13,272 nucleotides of DNA from OMOG01 sp041485845 (GTDB taxonomy: Bacteria > Acidobacteriota > Terriglobia > Bryobacterales > Bryobacteraceae): positions 1 to 13,272 of the forward strand of contig JBGPKH010000195.1 in the NCBI GenBank assembly GCA_041485845.1, written 5' to 3'. A program made the translations under genes and the position numbers. The notes below the pieces were generated by a model. It saw only the letters and a list, made by a program, of their open reading frames with translations. It had not been told where the DNA came from and did not search any database. Below, one piece after another: positions 5,013 to 12,467 of this stretch (position 1 is its first letter; each line of letters begins with the position of its first letter).

Positions 5013-6905
5013 TCAGCGATTTTCCCGGCTTCTGACAGCGATGAGCAGCAACCGCACGGGCCGGACCGCGGCCAGAATCGCTTCGGCGACCGGTTGCTGC
5101 ATTTGGTCGAGCGCCTGGTTCTGTTGCGCCACCCAATCCGCGGGCGCGGTTTGATCAGTTTCCCAATACTGGAGCGCCTCGAATCCGATCTCCCCCACCG
5201 TCTTCAAGTTTTGCGAGAGCGCAACGAGCTCGGCGAGCAGGGCCGCGCCGCTCACCATCGGTTGGAAGCCCGCGTCGTTTTCGGCCCATTCGCGCAACGC
5301 CGCGCGGATGCGCGGGAGCTCGGTGGAGTCTCCTGCGAGGAGGCGCGTGACCGCCTGTTCGAGGCAACGCACCGGCTCGCTTTCGGGGCGAGCCGCGTCG
5401 ACGAACCGGTCGAGCGGTGTGAGGCTGGTGTAGGGCCGCGGGCGGCGGCCGGCGATTCCCGTGGCCTCGGATGCGTCCGCCAGGATGCGCAGGGGCTCCA
5501 CCGGTTGCCCCGCGGCGAGGCGTTCGAGCATGGGCACATAATTCGCGCGGTGCCGCACGCCGGCCCATTCGAGCCATCGGCTCACAGGCTCCAGCCGCTG
5601 GTACATGGAGTCCACGTCGATCGCTTCCCTGGGCGACCAGAAGCGCTCGGCGATGGCCGCCATGCGCGGCCAGATGCGCGAATCCACGGTCTCCGCGCTC
5701 ACGTACTCAGCCCACATACAGGCTTCGCCGCCAAGAATGCCGGCGGTTTGCCCCGGATCGACGGAGTAGTGGTAGCCGGCCGGTTGCAGGTTGTCGAGGT
5801 AGTAGCCATAAGAGAGGATGGCGGGATGGCCGTCACGGGCCGCATCCGCCAGCGCGTTCGTCCCGCGCCACGCCTGGATGACGGCGTCGGCGGTGAGGCC
5901 GGGGGCGAGCACTTCCTCCCAGCCGGCCACGATCTTGCCGTGCTGCCTGAGCAGGGCCTGCACCCACAGGTTGAACTGTCCCTGTAGACTGCGCGCCTGC
6001 GGATCTTCCACCTCATCGCCGCCGATGTGGAAGTACGGGTCGGGGAAAAGGGCGGCCATCTCGCCGAAGAACGCGTCGAGGAAGGCATACGTGCCGTCGC
6101 TCGCGGTGTTCATCACCGCCGGGAAGACGCCCCAATTGCGTGCGATTTGATAAGGACCGGGCGCGGCGGCCAGTTCGGGCATCCCGACAAACCAACTGGT
6201 GGTGTGGCCCGGCACGTCGAATTCGGGGACGACGCGAATGCCGCGGTCGCGGGCGTAGGCGACGACTTCGCGAATCTGGTCCTGGGTGTAGAAGTTGCCG
6301 TCGGAGCCGAGCTGGTGGAGCCGGGGATAGAGCCTGCTCTCGACGCGGAAGCCCTGGTCGTCGGACAGGTGCCAGTGGAACACGTTGAGCTTCACCGCCG
6401 CCATGGCGTCGAGATTGCGCTCGACCGCTTCGACGGGCATCCAATGGCGGGAGACGTCCATCATGAGGCCGCGCCAGGGAAAGCGCGGGCGGTCCTCGAT
6501 GTGGACCGCGGGGACTTCGAAGCCCCCGGCGGCGGGGGCGATCAACTGGGAGAAGGTGACCATCCCGCGCAACGCTCCCGTGGCGGTGGGGGCGTCGAGG
6601 CGCGCGCCATCCGGAGTGACCTCGAGCGTGTAGGACTCGTCTTCGCCGAGGGTGGGCCAAGCGGGCGACGGCCGGCCGCAGCGGATCGTGAGTCCCGGCC
6701 CGGCGCCGGCGAACGCGATGCGGGTCTGGCGCGCGATGAGCGATTGGAAGCGGGCGATGGCGGAGTCCGGGCACCCGCTGTTGACCACGTGGAAGCCGCT
6801 ATCGATGGGCAGCCGGCCGATGCCGCGGGTCATCTTCCAGGGGAGGGGCATCAGGGCGCCGCGAGCCGACGTGGCGAGCACGATCAGCAGCATGGCACGG
6901 GACAT
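5013..6905 (-). CDS. Secreted GH20 beta-N-acetylhexosaminidase with C-terminal helical extension
   Basis: The 630-aa protein hydrolyses terminal beta-linked GlcNAc/GalNAc by substrate-assisted catalysis. The signal peptide MSRAMLLIVLATSARGA is followed by the alpha/beta domain 2 typical of GH20 (about 30-135), then the TIM barrel. The barrel shows FPWRGLMMDVSRHW (substrate Arg145), FHWHLSDDQGFR (176-187), PEFDVPGH (227-234), the catalytic pair in HIGGDEVED (Asp297-Glu298), GWEE (328-331), Tyr residues near 366-369, and the W-x-E of GGEACMWAEYV (Trp398, Glu400). All key residues are intact. Beyond about 455, some 175 residues form a helix-rich, Glu/Ala/Leu-rich tail not needed for catalysis. 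I chose ATG 6905 because it opens the signal peptide; an in-frame start 39 codons upstream adds Pro-rich, non-signal sequence. No clear Shine-Dalgarno. The likely role is scavenging amino sugars from chitin, glycans or wall fragments outside the cytoplasm. Confidence 0.93.
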   Translation of the reverse strand: MSRAMLLIVLATSARGALMPLPWKMTRGIGRLPIDSGFHVVNSGCPDSAIARFQSLIARQTRIAFAGAGPGLTIRCGRPSPAWPTLGEDESYTLEVTPDGARLDAPTATGALRGMVTFSQLIAPAAGGFEVPAVHIEDRPRFPWRGLMMDVSRHWMPVEAVERNLDAMAAVKLNVFHWHLSDDQGFRVESRLYPRLHQLGSDGNFYTQDQIREVVAYARDRGIRVVPEFDVPGHTTSWFVGMPELAAAPGPYQIARNWGVFPAVMNTASDGTYAFLDAFFGEMAALFPDPYFHIGGDEVEDPQARSLQGQFNLWVQALLRQHGKIVAGWEEVLAPGLTADAVIQAWRGTNALADAARDGHPAILSYGYYLDNLQPAGYHYSVDPGQTAGILGGEACMWAEYVSAETVDSRIWPRMAAIAERFWSPREAIDVDSMYQRLEPVSRWLEWAGVRHRANYVPMLERLAAGQPVEPLRILADASEATGIAGRRPRPYTSLTPLDRFVDAARPESEPVRCLEQAVTRLLAGDSTELPRIRAALREWAENDAGFQPMVSGAALLAELVALSQNLKTVGEIGFEALQYWETDQTAPADWVAQQNQALDQMQQPVAEAILAAVRPVRLLLIAVRSRENR

Positions 6906-6922
6906 ATTCAGATTGTTGCGCA

Positions 6923-6943
6923 GGTTGGGGAGGGTTGGGGGAG
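6923..6943 (+). other. G-rich tract with quadruplex potential
   Basis: Four G runs of 2, 4, 3 and 5 bases separated by one or two bases (TT, A, TT) lie 18 bp upstream of the GH20 start, on its template strand. A second tract, GGGCTGGTGGGGGGTTGGGG, is at 7023-7042. A two-tier G-quadruplex is possible; whether it forms is unknown. Confidence 0.4.
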
Positions 6944-6960
6944 CAGGACTTGGGTTCTGA

Positions 6961-7020
6961 CGCGGAGGCGCGGAGGGGATTAGGTTTACCGCCGAGGCGC
7001 CCAGACGCCGAGGATAAACC
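6961..7020. repeat. GCGGAG/GCCGAG-type dispersed repeat block
   Basis: CGCGGAGGCGCGGAGG (6961-6976) is followed by CGCCGAGGCGCCCAGACGCC-GAGG (6990-7013), the latter enclosed by the inverted hexamers GGTTTA (6983-6988) and TAAACC (7015-7020). From memory, short GC-rich repeats of the gcggagRcgc type are common between genes in soil bacteria including acidobacteria. No function is known to me. Confidence 0.45.
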
Positions 7021-7146
7021 ACGGGCTGGTGGGGGGTTGGGGTTTTGGTGTCGTTGGCGTAGTTCGAGCGCCGAGGGAGCCGAGAAGCGTGTAGCCGAGG
7101 GGTTTCTTTGGCGTGCGGCCGCGACTGGTTGGAGACCGCGGCCTAA

Positions 7147-7350
7147 CTGCATCAGACCCGCGACCCGATCTTGGATGCCGCCCGCATAGTGGATTAGTGC
7201 CGGTATTCCGCCGACCGTTACACTCACCAAAAACGCCGGATGCGTAGCTGTCGAGCCTGGGAGCCTGCCATCCACGCCTCTGGGAGCGTTTGGCTTTCGA
7301 GTGTCGCGTAGAGCGAGATGTAGTCGCCGATCTTGACCGGATTCGCCGCC
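7147..7350 (-). pseudogene. Decayed remnant of a TIGR03437-type C-terminal domain
   Basis: On the minus strand, positions 7350 to about 7290 encode AANPVKIGDYISLYATLESQ, matching AANPVKIGDYVSLYAT in the 974-aa gene. The match then jumps to another frame, GVDGRLPGSTATHPAFL followed by VSVTVGGIPALIHYAGG and VAGLMQ, ending near 7147 where similarity stops. The first part is in the same frame as the Asp-box gene, cut off from it by stops at 7389-7391 and 7374-7376. Its second part is most like the copy at 12468-13272. About the first two thirds of the domain and its last strand are missing. The likely history is that the Asp-box protein once carried this domain, or that a deletion joined it there. 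An ATG at 7392 overlapping the stop opens a frame into it, but the product would be nonsense. Confidence 0.75.
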
Positions 7351-7388
7351 TGCTGGGGCCGGCGCGAGAGCGATCAGAGCGAGCGGTT

Positions 7389-9404
7389 TCATTTTCTTCC
7401 TGTACGCATTCGCTGGGCTTCGAAGGTAATCGCAAACACCCCGCCATCCGTTCCGGCGTAGACAGTGCTGGTGTCTCGCGGGTCAATCGCCAGACTGCGA
7501 ACCGAGAGGGTAGTCAGGCCGGAGTTGACCGCGAGCCAGCTTGTGCCCCCGTCCGTGCTCCTGAAAACCCCGCCGGAAGTCCCCGCGTATAATGTGCTGG
7601 TGTGGCGCGGGTCAATGGCCACGGCGCGAACCGGGTAAGTCTGCCGCCCGTTCAGGATGGTCATTGGCAGACCGGAGTTCACCCCATTCCAGGTCGCTCC
7701 TCCATCCGAACTCCTGGACAGTCCACTTGAGGTGACTGCGTATAGCGTGCCCGGATGGCGCGGGTCAATCGCGAGTGAGTCCACGTAGCCGGCGCTCAAC
7801 GTGTTCCAGCTTGCGCCTCCGTCTGTGGTTTTGAACAATCCGTTGCCATTCCACGCGTAAAGCGTGCTGGAGTCTTGGGGGTCCATTGCCATGCCGTGTA
7901 CGCCGCCACCCTTCGGCTGCGAGTCCAATCTGGCCCAACTCGTTCCCCCATCCCCGCTCTTCCACACGCCGCCGCCGGGGGCACCCGAGCAGGGGGCCAC
8001 CGAAATCCCGGCATAGAGCGTGCCGGCATTTGGAGAAATCGACAGCGCACTGACTCCGTGACAACCGTCCTTCGGCCACCCGATGTTTACCGCAACCCAG
8101 GTTATGCCCCGATCCGTGCTCTTCATCAACCCGCCGGGACCGTTCCCGTATAGCGTGGCTGGGTTCTGAGGATCGAGGGCCAGCAGCACGACGGGGTTCG
8201 CCCGATTCCAACTCGCGCCGCGATCCGTGCTCTTGAATAACGCGAGCTGAGCATTGGCATACAGCGTGGCCGGGTTCAACGGGTCAATCCGGATAGAGCC
8301 GATCGGGATGGCTCTTATGCCGGAGCCGCTGGCACTCCAGTGCGCTGCCCCATCCGTGCTCTTGAAGACTGCGGCGAGGGAGGCGTAGTCGCCAACGCCG
8401 GCGTAAACGGTGCCGGAGTGTTGGGGGTCAACCGCCACGGCACTCAGGGGGATGGTCCTCAGGTCGGAGTTGGCCTCAACCCAGGTGGCCGCCCCATCCG
8501 AGCTCTTGAATAATCCGTGGTAGGTGGCCGCGTAAACCCTGCTGGGGCTTTGCGGGTCAATGGCCAGGGATTGGGGAGCTTCCGGCAACCCGGAGCTCGC
8601 CCGGTCCCAGCTTGTTCCCCCATCCCTGCTCTTGAACAGTCCGTTGCAATCCGAGTACAGCAGCGTGGCCGGGGTTTGTGGGTCAACCGCAATTTGCAGG
8701 ATCCCCAAACAGGTTGGCGGCAGCCCGGACGTCGCCGGATTCCAGCTTGCGCCTCCATCCGTGCTCTTGAATGGGCCGATCCCGGTCGTCGCGTAGAGCG
8801 TGCTGGGGGTCCGCGGGTCGATCGCCAGATTCACGATGAGCATCGCCAACGGGTCGGGGGATGGTAGGGGGAGCGGAGGCATCGGAAACCCGGAATTCGC
8901 AGCACGCCAGCTTGCGCCGCCATCCGTGCTCTTGAATACGCCGCTATATAATGCAGCGGCGTAGACCGTGCGCGGGTTTTGCGGATCCACTACCAGGTCG
9001 GAGACCCCGCCCCCCGGGGGAAACGTCAACCCGGAATTCACCGCCTTCCAGGTTGCCCCGCCATCCGTGCTCTTAAAGGCGCCATCCCCAATAGTGCCTG
9101 CGTACAGCGTGCTCGGGGTCAGCGGGTCAATGGCCAGAACCCCGAAGCCACCGGTACCGAATATCGTGGGAATAGGGCCCGTGGCGCCCCAGCTTGCGCC
9201 CCCATCCCTGCTCTTGAATATTCCCCCGGCAGTGGCGGCGTATACGGTGCTCGGGTTCTGCGGATCGATTACCAGGACGTGGCCGAAGCCAAACGGCCCA
9301 AACACGCCTCCTCCATCCGGCCCGAGTCCGGTCCACAGATTGCTTCCGGCCCACACCGTTCCAAGGCTTCCGAGTACAGCCAGCAAGATCGCCCCCGTTT
9401 TCAT
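7389..9404 (-). CDS. Secreted Asp-box (BNR) repeat protein, 14 repeats
   Basis: 671 aa. The signal peptide MKTGAILLAVLGSLGTVWA precedes 14 repeats of about 40-50 residues from residue 43 to the end. Each begins with a strand like LAIDPQNPSTLYAGT and ends with the Asp-box FKSTDGGASW. Asp-boxes mark blades of sialidase, VPS10/sortilin and GH74-type propellers, and 14 would suit two seven-bladed propellers in tandem. No catalytic set of a glycosidase can be identified, so an adhesion or binding role is as likely as enzymatic. It ends RMRTGRK directly after the last blade, without the TIGR03437 domain of its neighbours; a broken copy lies just beyond the stop. The ATG at 9404 is chosen for its signal peptide and the AGGAGG 7 bp upstream; a start 11 codons earlier lies inside the previous gene. 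It is the last intact gene of the propeller operon. Confidence 0.88.
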   Translation of the reverse strand: MKTGAILLAVLGSLGTVWAGSNLWTGLGPDGGGVFGPFGFGHVLVIDPQNPSTVYAATAGGIFKSRDGGASWGATGPIPTIFGTGGFGVLAIDPLTPSTLYAGTIGDGAFKSTDGGATWKAVNSGLTFPPGGGVSDLVVDPQNPRTVYAAALYSGVFKSTDGGASWRAANSGFPMPPLPLPSPDPLAMLIVNLAIDPRTPSTLYATTGIGPFKSTDGGASWNPATSGLPPTCLGILQIAVDPQTPATLLYSDCNGLFKSRDGGTSWDRASSGLPEAPQSLAIDPQSPSRVYAATYHGLFKSSDGAATWVEANSDLRTIPLSAVAVDPQHSGTVYAGVGDYASLAAVFKSTDGAAHWSASGSGIRAIPIGSIRIDPLNPATLYANAQLALFKSTDRGASWNRANPVVLLALDPQNPATLYGNGPGGLMKSTDRGITWVAVNIGWPKDGCHGVSALSISPNAGTLYAGISVAPCSGAPGGGVWKSGDGGTSWARLDSQPKGGGVHGMAMDPQDSSTLYAWNGNGLFKTTDGGASWNTLSAGYVDSLAIDPRHPGTLYAVTSSGLSRSSDGGATWNGVNSGLPMTILNGRQTYPVRAVAIDPRHTSTLYAGTSGGVFRSTDGGTSWLAVNSGLTTLSVRSLAIDPRDTSTVYAGTDGGVFAITFEAQRMRTGRK
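7410..9278 (-). repeat. Tandem Asp-box coding repeats (14 copies)
   Basis: Diverged repeat units of roughly 120-165 bp encode the blades of the Asp-box protein. The most conserved DNA is the segment encoding K-S-T-D-G-G-A-S-W, seen on the plus strand as close variants of GCGCCTCCATCCGTGCTCTT. Unit lengths vary through insertions in loops (for example the Pro-rich loop in blade 3 and the Cys-containing loop in blade 10). Confidence 0.8.
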
Positions 9405-9411
9405 TTTTTGG

Positions 9412-9417
9412 CCTCCT
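9412..9417 (-). promoter_or_regulatory. Shine-Dalgarno of the Asp-box gene overlapping the upstream stop codon
   Basis: AGGAGG on the minus strand, 7 bp before ATG 9404, shares bases with the TAG stop (9416-9418) of the NHL gene. This fixes the start and implies that ribosomes finishing the NHL gene re-initiate here. Confidence 0.8.
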
Positions 9418-12340
9418 ACTGACTGACCGCGATCCATACTTCCGAGCTGCTGGCGCGATCCCCTACCTGCAGCACCACGGGCACATATCCTCCCGGCTGC
9501 ACTCCTCCCGGAATCTGCACGTTCACCTGCAGCAAACCCGCTACCTGGCCAGGCGCGCCGCCCACAAACTGAACCGTCGCGGGGATTCCGCCGACGGATA
9601 CAGTCACGGGAAACACTGGATGCGTAGGGGTGGCACCGCCCAGCTTTCCATCCACCCCACCCGGGGCCGTCTGGCCTTCGCCCGTCGCGTAGAGCGAAAC
9701 ATAGTCGCCGATCTTCACTGGATTCGCCGCCGAATTCGCCGCACCATCGATCGCATTGATCGCCAGCGCCTGGCCGGCGCCGGTGTGATTCACCGTAAAC
9801 AGGCTCGGCGCGGATGAGGCCACGGGCGCGGTGAACGTCTGGGAAGCATTGCCCCGATACGTCGCGGTCACCTGAGTCTTTGCGCCGGTGATCGCATACG
9901 GAACCACCGCTGTGATCTCGGCCGCCGATACCGCAAGGATCGGCGCCGCGATTCCGTCAAATGAGACCGTCGTTCCCGCCAGCTCCGTACCGAACCGGCC
10001 GGCAACGGGCTGGTTCTGGAGCAACTCTGCCGGTCCAAGTTCCGCGCCACGAATTACCACGATCTTGCCCGGAGTCACGGGGTCGGCGTTCAGGCTTGCG
10101 GCATCGAGCACGGCGCCGATCAGAAGGGAGCGGCCGGTCGGCTGCAGCATACGAATCGCGTTGTTGGCGGCATCGGCGACGTAGACATTGCCCGCGCCGT
10201 CTGCCGCCACGCTCACCGGTCCATTCAGTGCCGCGGTGGCAGCGGGCCCGCCATCGCCGTAGAATCCGGCCACGCCGTTGCCCGCCACAGTGGTGATCGT
10301 CCCGTCGGGAGAGACTTTGCGGATGCGGTGATCGCAGCAGGATTGATAGGCACCGTCGCCCGTGTAAAAATTCCAGCCGGGATCGGCAATGAACAGGTTG
10401 CCGGCGCTGTCGACAACTACTCCCGATGGAGCCGACAGGCGCGCGTTAGCTGCGGGCCCGCCATCGCCCGATGGGCCCGTAAAAGCGCCCGTGCCCGCCA
10501 CGGTGGTAATCGTGCCATCCGGAGAGACCCGGCGTATATAGCCCGCGCCATCGGCGATGAACAGATTACCGGCGCGATCGGCTGTGACGCTGGTGGGAAC
10601 CCAGAACCGGGCGTCCGTGGCGCGCCCTCCGTCACCCGAAAAACCAGGCGTCCCATTGCCTGCCACGGTGGTGATGATCCCATCGGGCGAGATCTTGCGG
10701 ACCCGATTGTTGCTGGAATCCGCGATCAGCAGATTACCCGCGGCGTCCACCGCCAGACCGCCGCAAAGCGTGTTGCACCACGAGAAGTCGCCCAGCATCG
10801 CGCTCGTAGCCGGGCCGCCATCTCCGGCGAAGCCCGACTTGCCGGTGCCCGCGATCGTGTGGATCGTCCCGTCCGGGGATATCTTGCGGATGCGGTAATT
10901 GTTCGCGTCGATGAAGTACAGGTTGCCCGCGCCATCTGCGGCCAGACCGAAGGGGGCGTTCAATCGTGCATTGATCGCCGGACCGCCGTCACCGGACAAG
11001 CCCGCGGTGCCCGTACCCGCGACGGTGCTGACGATCCCGTCCGGCGAGACCTGGCGGATGCGGTGATCGAAGGTGTCGGCGATGAGGAGGTTGCCCTTGG
11101 AATCGGCCGCAACGCCAAACGGAGAAGTGAGTCGCGCGCTGTTGGCCGGCCCGCCGTCACCGGTCGGCCCTTGATACGCGGCGAAACCGCCCCCGCCGTT
11201 ACCGGCCACGGTGGCGATCGTCCCGTTCTGCGAGATCTTTCGGATGCGATAGTTCGCGGTGTCGGCAATGTACAGGTTGCCCGCGGCATCGAGCGCCATG
11301 GCAAACGGATTCGCCAGCCCCGCACTCGTGGCAGGCCCTCCATCACCGGAGAGTCCGAACGTGCCACCGCCTGCCACAGTGCGTATGGTGCCATCCGCGG
11401 AGACCACGCGGACGCGGCCGCCGTACGCGAGCTGAAGCACAAGGAGGTTGCCGGCGCCATCCACGGCTACGCCAATCGGACCGGATATTTGGGCGGCCAC
11501 GGCCGGCCCGCCATCACCGGAGAAACCGCTTGCGGTTCCGTTGCCGGCGACCGTGGTGATGATTCCATCCGGAGAGACCTTGCGAACGCGGTTATTGTAC
11601 AAATCCGCGATGAACAGGTTCCCGTTGCCATCCGCCGCCAACCCGGCGGGACCTACCAGGTCAGCGCTCGTCGCAGGTCCGCCGTCCCCCGGGCCAGGCC
11701 CGGCAACTGGTGGGTAGACGCCTTTCCCGGTTCCCGCGACAGTCGTGATGATCCCGCCGGCGGAGACCCGCCGGACGCGATTGTTGCCGCGCTCCGCGAT
11801 AAACAGGTTCCCCGCGCTGTCGAGTGTGATGCCGGCAGGCCAGTCCAGCTCGGCGGCGATCGCCGGCCCGCCGTCTCCAGAGAAACCGGACTTACCCGTT
11901 CCGGCCACGGTCGTGATAACGCCCCCCGGGGACACTCTGCGGATCCGGTGGTTGCCGGTATCGGCGATGAACAGGTAGCCTGCACGGTCCACAGCCAGCC
12001 CGCCCGGGGTGGCCAACCCCACGGCCACGCGCAAATTAAGCTCGGCGCTCGTGGCTTGGCCCCCGTCTCCCGCGTATCCCGCTATGGTATTTCCGGCGAC
12101 TCGCGTGACCGTCCCATTGGCATCCAGTTTGAAAACCGAGTTGAGATCGGCGCTGGTGAAGTAAACGTTACCCGTTGCGTCCGCGGTCACGGCGATTGCG
12201 AAGCCGATCGTCAAATCCAGCGCCGGCTGCGCGGCCGGCGCCGGCGGACCGCCCGCTACCGTCGAAATCGCGTACTGCTGCGCCGCCGCGGCGGAACTCA
12301 CTAGCACGACTGCCGCGAGAGCCGTCCTGGTCGATCTCAT
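9416..12340 (-). CDS. Secreted NHL-repeat protein (12 repeats) with C-terminal TIGR03437 domain
   Basis: 974 aa. Signal peptide MRSTRTALAAVVLVSSAAAA, then 12 NHL-type repeats (residues about 28-740). Each repeat has VAG-x-G-x-x-GFSGDGGPA, a GNLFIAD strand and an NNRIRKVSPDGTITT strand. NHL repeats build beta-propellers that bind proteins, RNA or ligands; here, being exported, a protein or carbohydrate ligand is likelier. Twelve would give two six-bladed propellers. Residues 741-970 are the TIGR03437 domain, of unknown function, starting LIGAVLDAAS and containing IVVIRGAELGP and NPVKIGDYVSLYATGEGQTA. Repeats 9 and 11 carry insertions with Cys pairs (CNTLC, CC) that could form disulfides. The ATG 12340 is preferred for its signal peptide and AAGGAAGAGGG Shine-Dalgarno. 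It overlaps the preceding mini-ORF by ATGA and is followed by the Asp-box gene after 11 bp. Confidence 0.9.
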   Translation of the reverse strand: MRSTRTALAAVVLVSSAAAAQQYAISTVAGGPPAPAAQPALDLTIGFAIAVTADATGNVYFTSADLNSVFKLDANGTVTRVAGNTIAGYAGDGGQATSAELNLRVAVGLATPGGLAVDRAGYLFIADTGNHRIRRVSPGGVITTVAGTGKSGFSGDGGPAIAAELDWPAGITLDSAGNLFIAERGNNRVRRVSAGGIITTVAGTGKGVYPPVAGPGPGDGGPATSADLVGPAGLAADGNGNLFIADLYNNRVRKVSPDGIITTVAGNGTASGFSGDGGPAVAAQISGPIGVAVDGAGNLLVLQLAYGGRVRVVSADGTIRTVAGGGTFGLSGDGGPATSAGLANPFAMALDAAGNLYIADTANYRIRKISQNGTIATVAGNGGGGFAAYQGPTGDGGPANSARLTSPFGVAADSKGNLLIADTFDHRIRQVSPDGIVSTVAGTGTAGLSGDGGPAINARLNAPFGLAADGAGNLYFIDANNYRIRKISPDGTIHTIAGTGKSGFAGDGGPATSAMLGDFSWCNTLCGGLAVDAAGNLLIADSSNNRVRKISPDGIITTVAGNGTPGFSGDGGRATDARFWVPTSVTADRAGNLFIADGAGYIRRVSPDGTITTVAGTGAFTGPSGDGGPAANARLSAPSGVVVDSAGNLFIADPGWNFYTGDGAYQSCCDHRIRKVSPDGTITTVAGNGVAGFYGDGGPAATAALNGPVSVAADGAGNVYVADAANNAIRMLQPTGRSLLIGAVLDAASLNADPVTPGKIVVIRGAELGPAELLQNQPVAGRFGTELAGTTVSFDGIAAPILAVSAAEITAVVPYAITGAKTQVTATYRGNASQTFTAPVASSAPSLFTVNHTGAGQALAINAIDGAANSAANPVKIGDYVSLYATGEGQTAPGGVDGKLGGATPTHPVFPVTVSVGGIPATVQFVGGAPGQVAGLLQVNVQIPGGVQPGGYVPVVLQVGDRASSSEVWIAVSQ
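10121..12259 (-). repeat. Tandem NHL coding repeats (12 copies)
   Basis: Repeat units of about 165-195 bp, most obvious through the recurring GGCGGGCCC/CCATCGCCGG-like segment for SGDGGPA and the segment for RKVSPDG. Copies differ at many silent and some coding positions, so the array is old rather than freshly amplified. It also keeps a long antisense frame open, which is a shadow. Confidence 0.8.
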
Positions 12341-12453
12341 GCTTCCCTCTTCCTTTGTCCTGGATCGTTGCGGCATCCGGAGGCTCCCGCAAGTCGATTT
12401 GCGGCCGTGGCGCTCAGGAGGACGAGACTGAAGGCTGCGCTAGCGGATCTCAT
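12337..12453 (-). CDS. 38-aa signal-peptide-like mini-ORF, translationally coupled
   Basis: ATG at 12453-12451 follows GGAGG with an ideal 6-bp spacing, 14 bp after the stop of the upstream gene. The product starts MRSASAAFSLVLLSATAANR, then LAGASGCRNDPGQRKREA, and its TGA overlaps the ATG of the 974-aa gene (ATGA, 12337-12340). The first 18 residues look like an export signal and resemble the start of the next protein (both begin MRS, with an Ala/Leu/Val core). The tail is short, polar and has one Cys. It may be the relic of a lost member of the array that kept only its 5' end, or a working leader whose translation feeds ribosomes to the NHL gene, or a small secreted peptide. The strong ribosome site makes translation likely. 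Confidence 0.5.
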   Translation of the reverse strand: MRSASAAFSLVLLSATAANRLAGASGCRNDPGQRKREA

Positions 12454-12459
12454 CACTCA

Positions 12460-12464
12460 CCTCC
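12460..12464 (-). promoter_or_regulatory. Shine-Dalgarno GGAGG of the mini-ORF
   Basis: GGAGG with TGAGTG spacing before ATG 12453, directly downstream of the stop at 12468-12470. It is one of the two best ribosome sites in the window (the other is at 9412-9417), which is why the mini-ORF is taken seriously. Confidence 0.6.
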
Positions 12465-12467
12465 AAA

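Larger units (their letters stand above)
6906..7146. other. Intergenic mosaic upstream of the GH20 gene
   Basis: No gene is supported. The stretch holds two G-rich tracts on the plus strand (6923-6943 and 7023-7042) and a GCGGAG-type repeat block (6961-7020), described separately. It separates the GH20 start from the decayed domain at 7147-7350. A promoter for the GH20 gene should lie here, but none stands out. Confidence 0.5.

Noticed and set aside
4908..6983. Long plus-strand frames (4908-5987, 6027-6983) opposite the GH20 gene
   Set aside because: Shadows of the GH20 codons; composition rich in Arg, Gly, His without any domain pattern.
6906..7022. Upstream start for the GH20 gene at 7022
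   Set aside because: It adds 39 Pro-rich residues in front of a clear signal peptide and runs through the intergenic repeat block.
6799..7392. 197-codon minus frame starting MKPLALIALAPAPAGG at the ATGA after the Asp-box gene
   Set aside because: It has an apparent ribosome site and a signal-like start, but its first 30 codons are an out-of-frame reading of the domain remnant and its end runs through repeats; taken as decay, not a gene.
7400..12260. Regular repeats as a possible CRISPR array
   Set aside because: The repeats are diverged, 120-195 bp long and coding (Asp-box and NHL blades); there are no short identical repeats with unique spacers.
10328..12304. 658-codon open frame on the plus strand opposite the NHL gene
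   Set aside because: It repeats with the period of the NHL array and is Arg/Gly/Ala-rich; a shadow kept open by codon bias and repeats.
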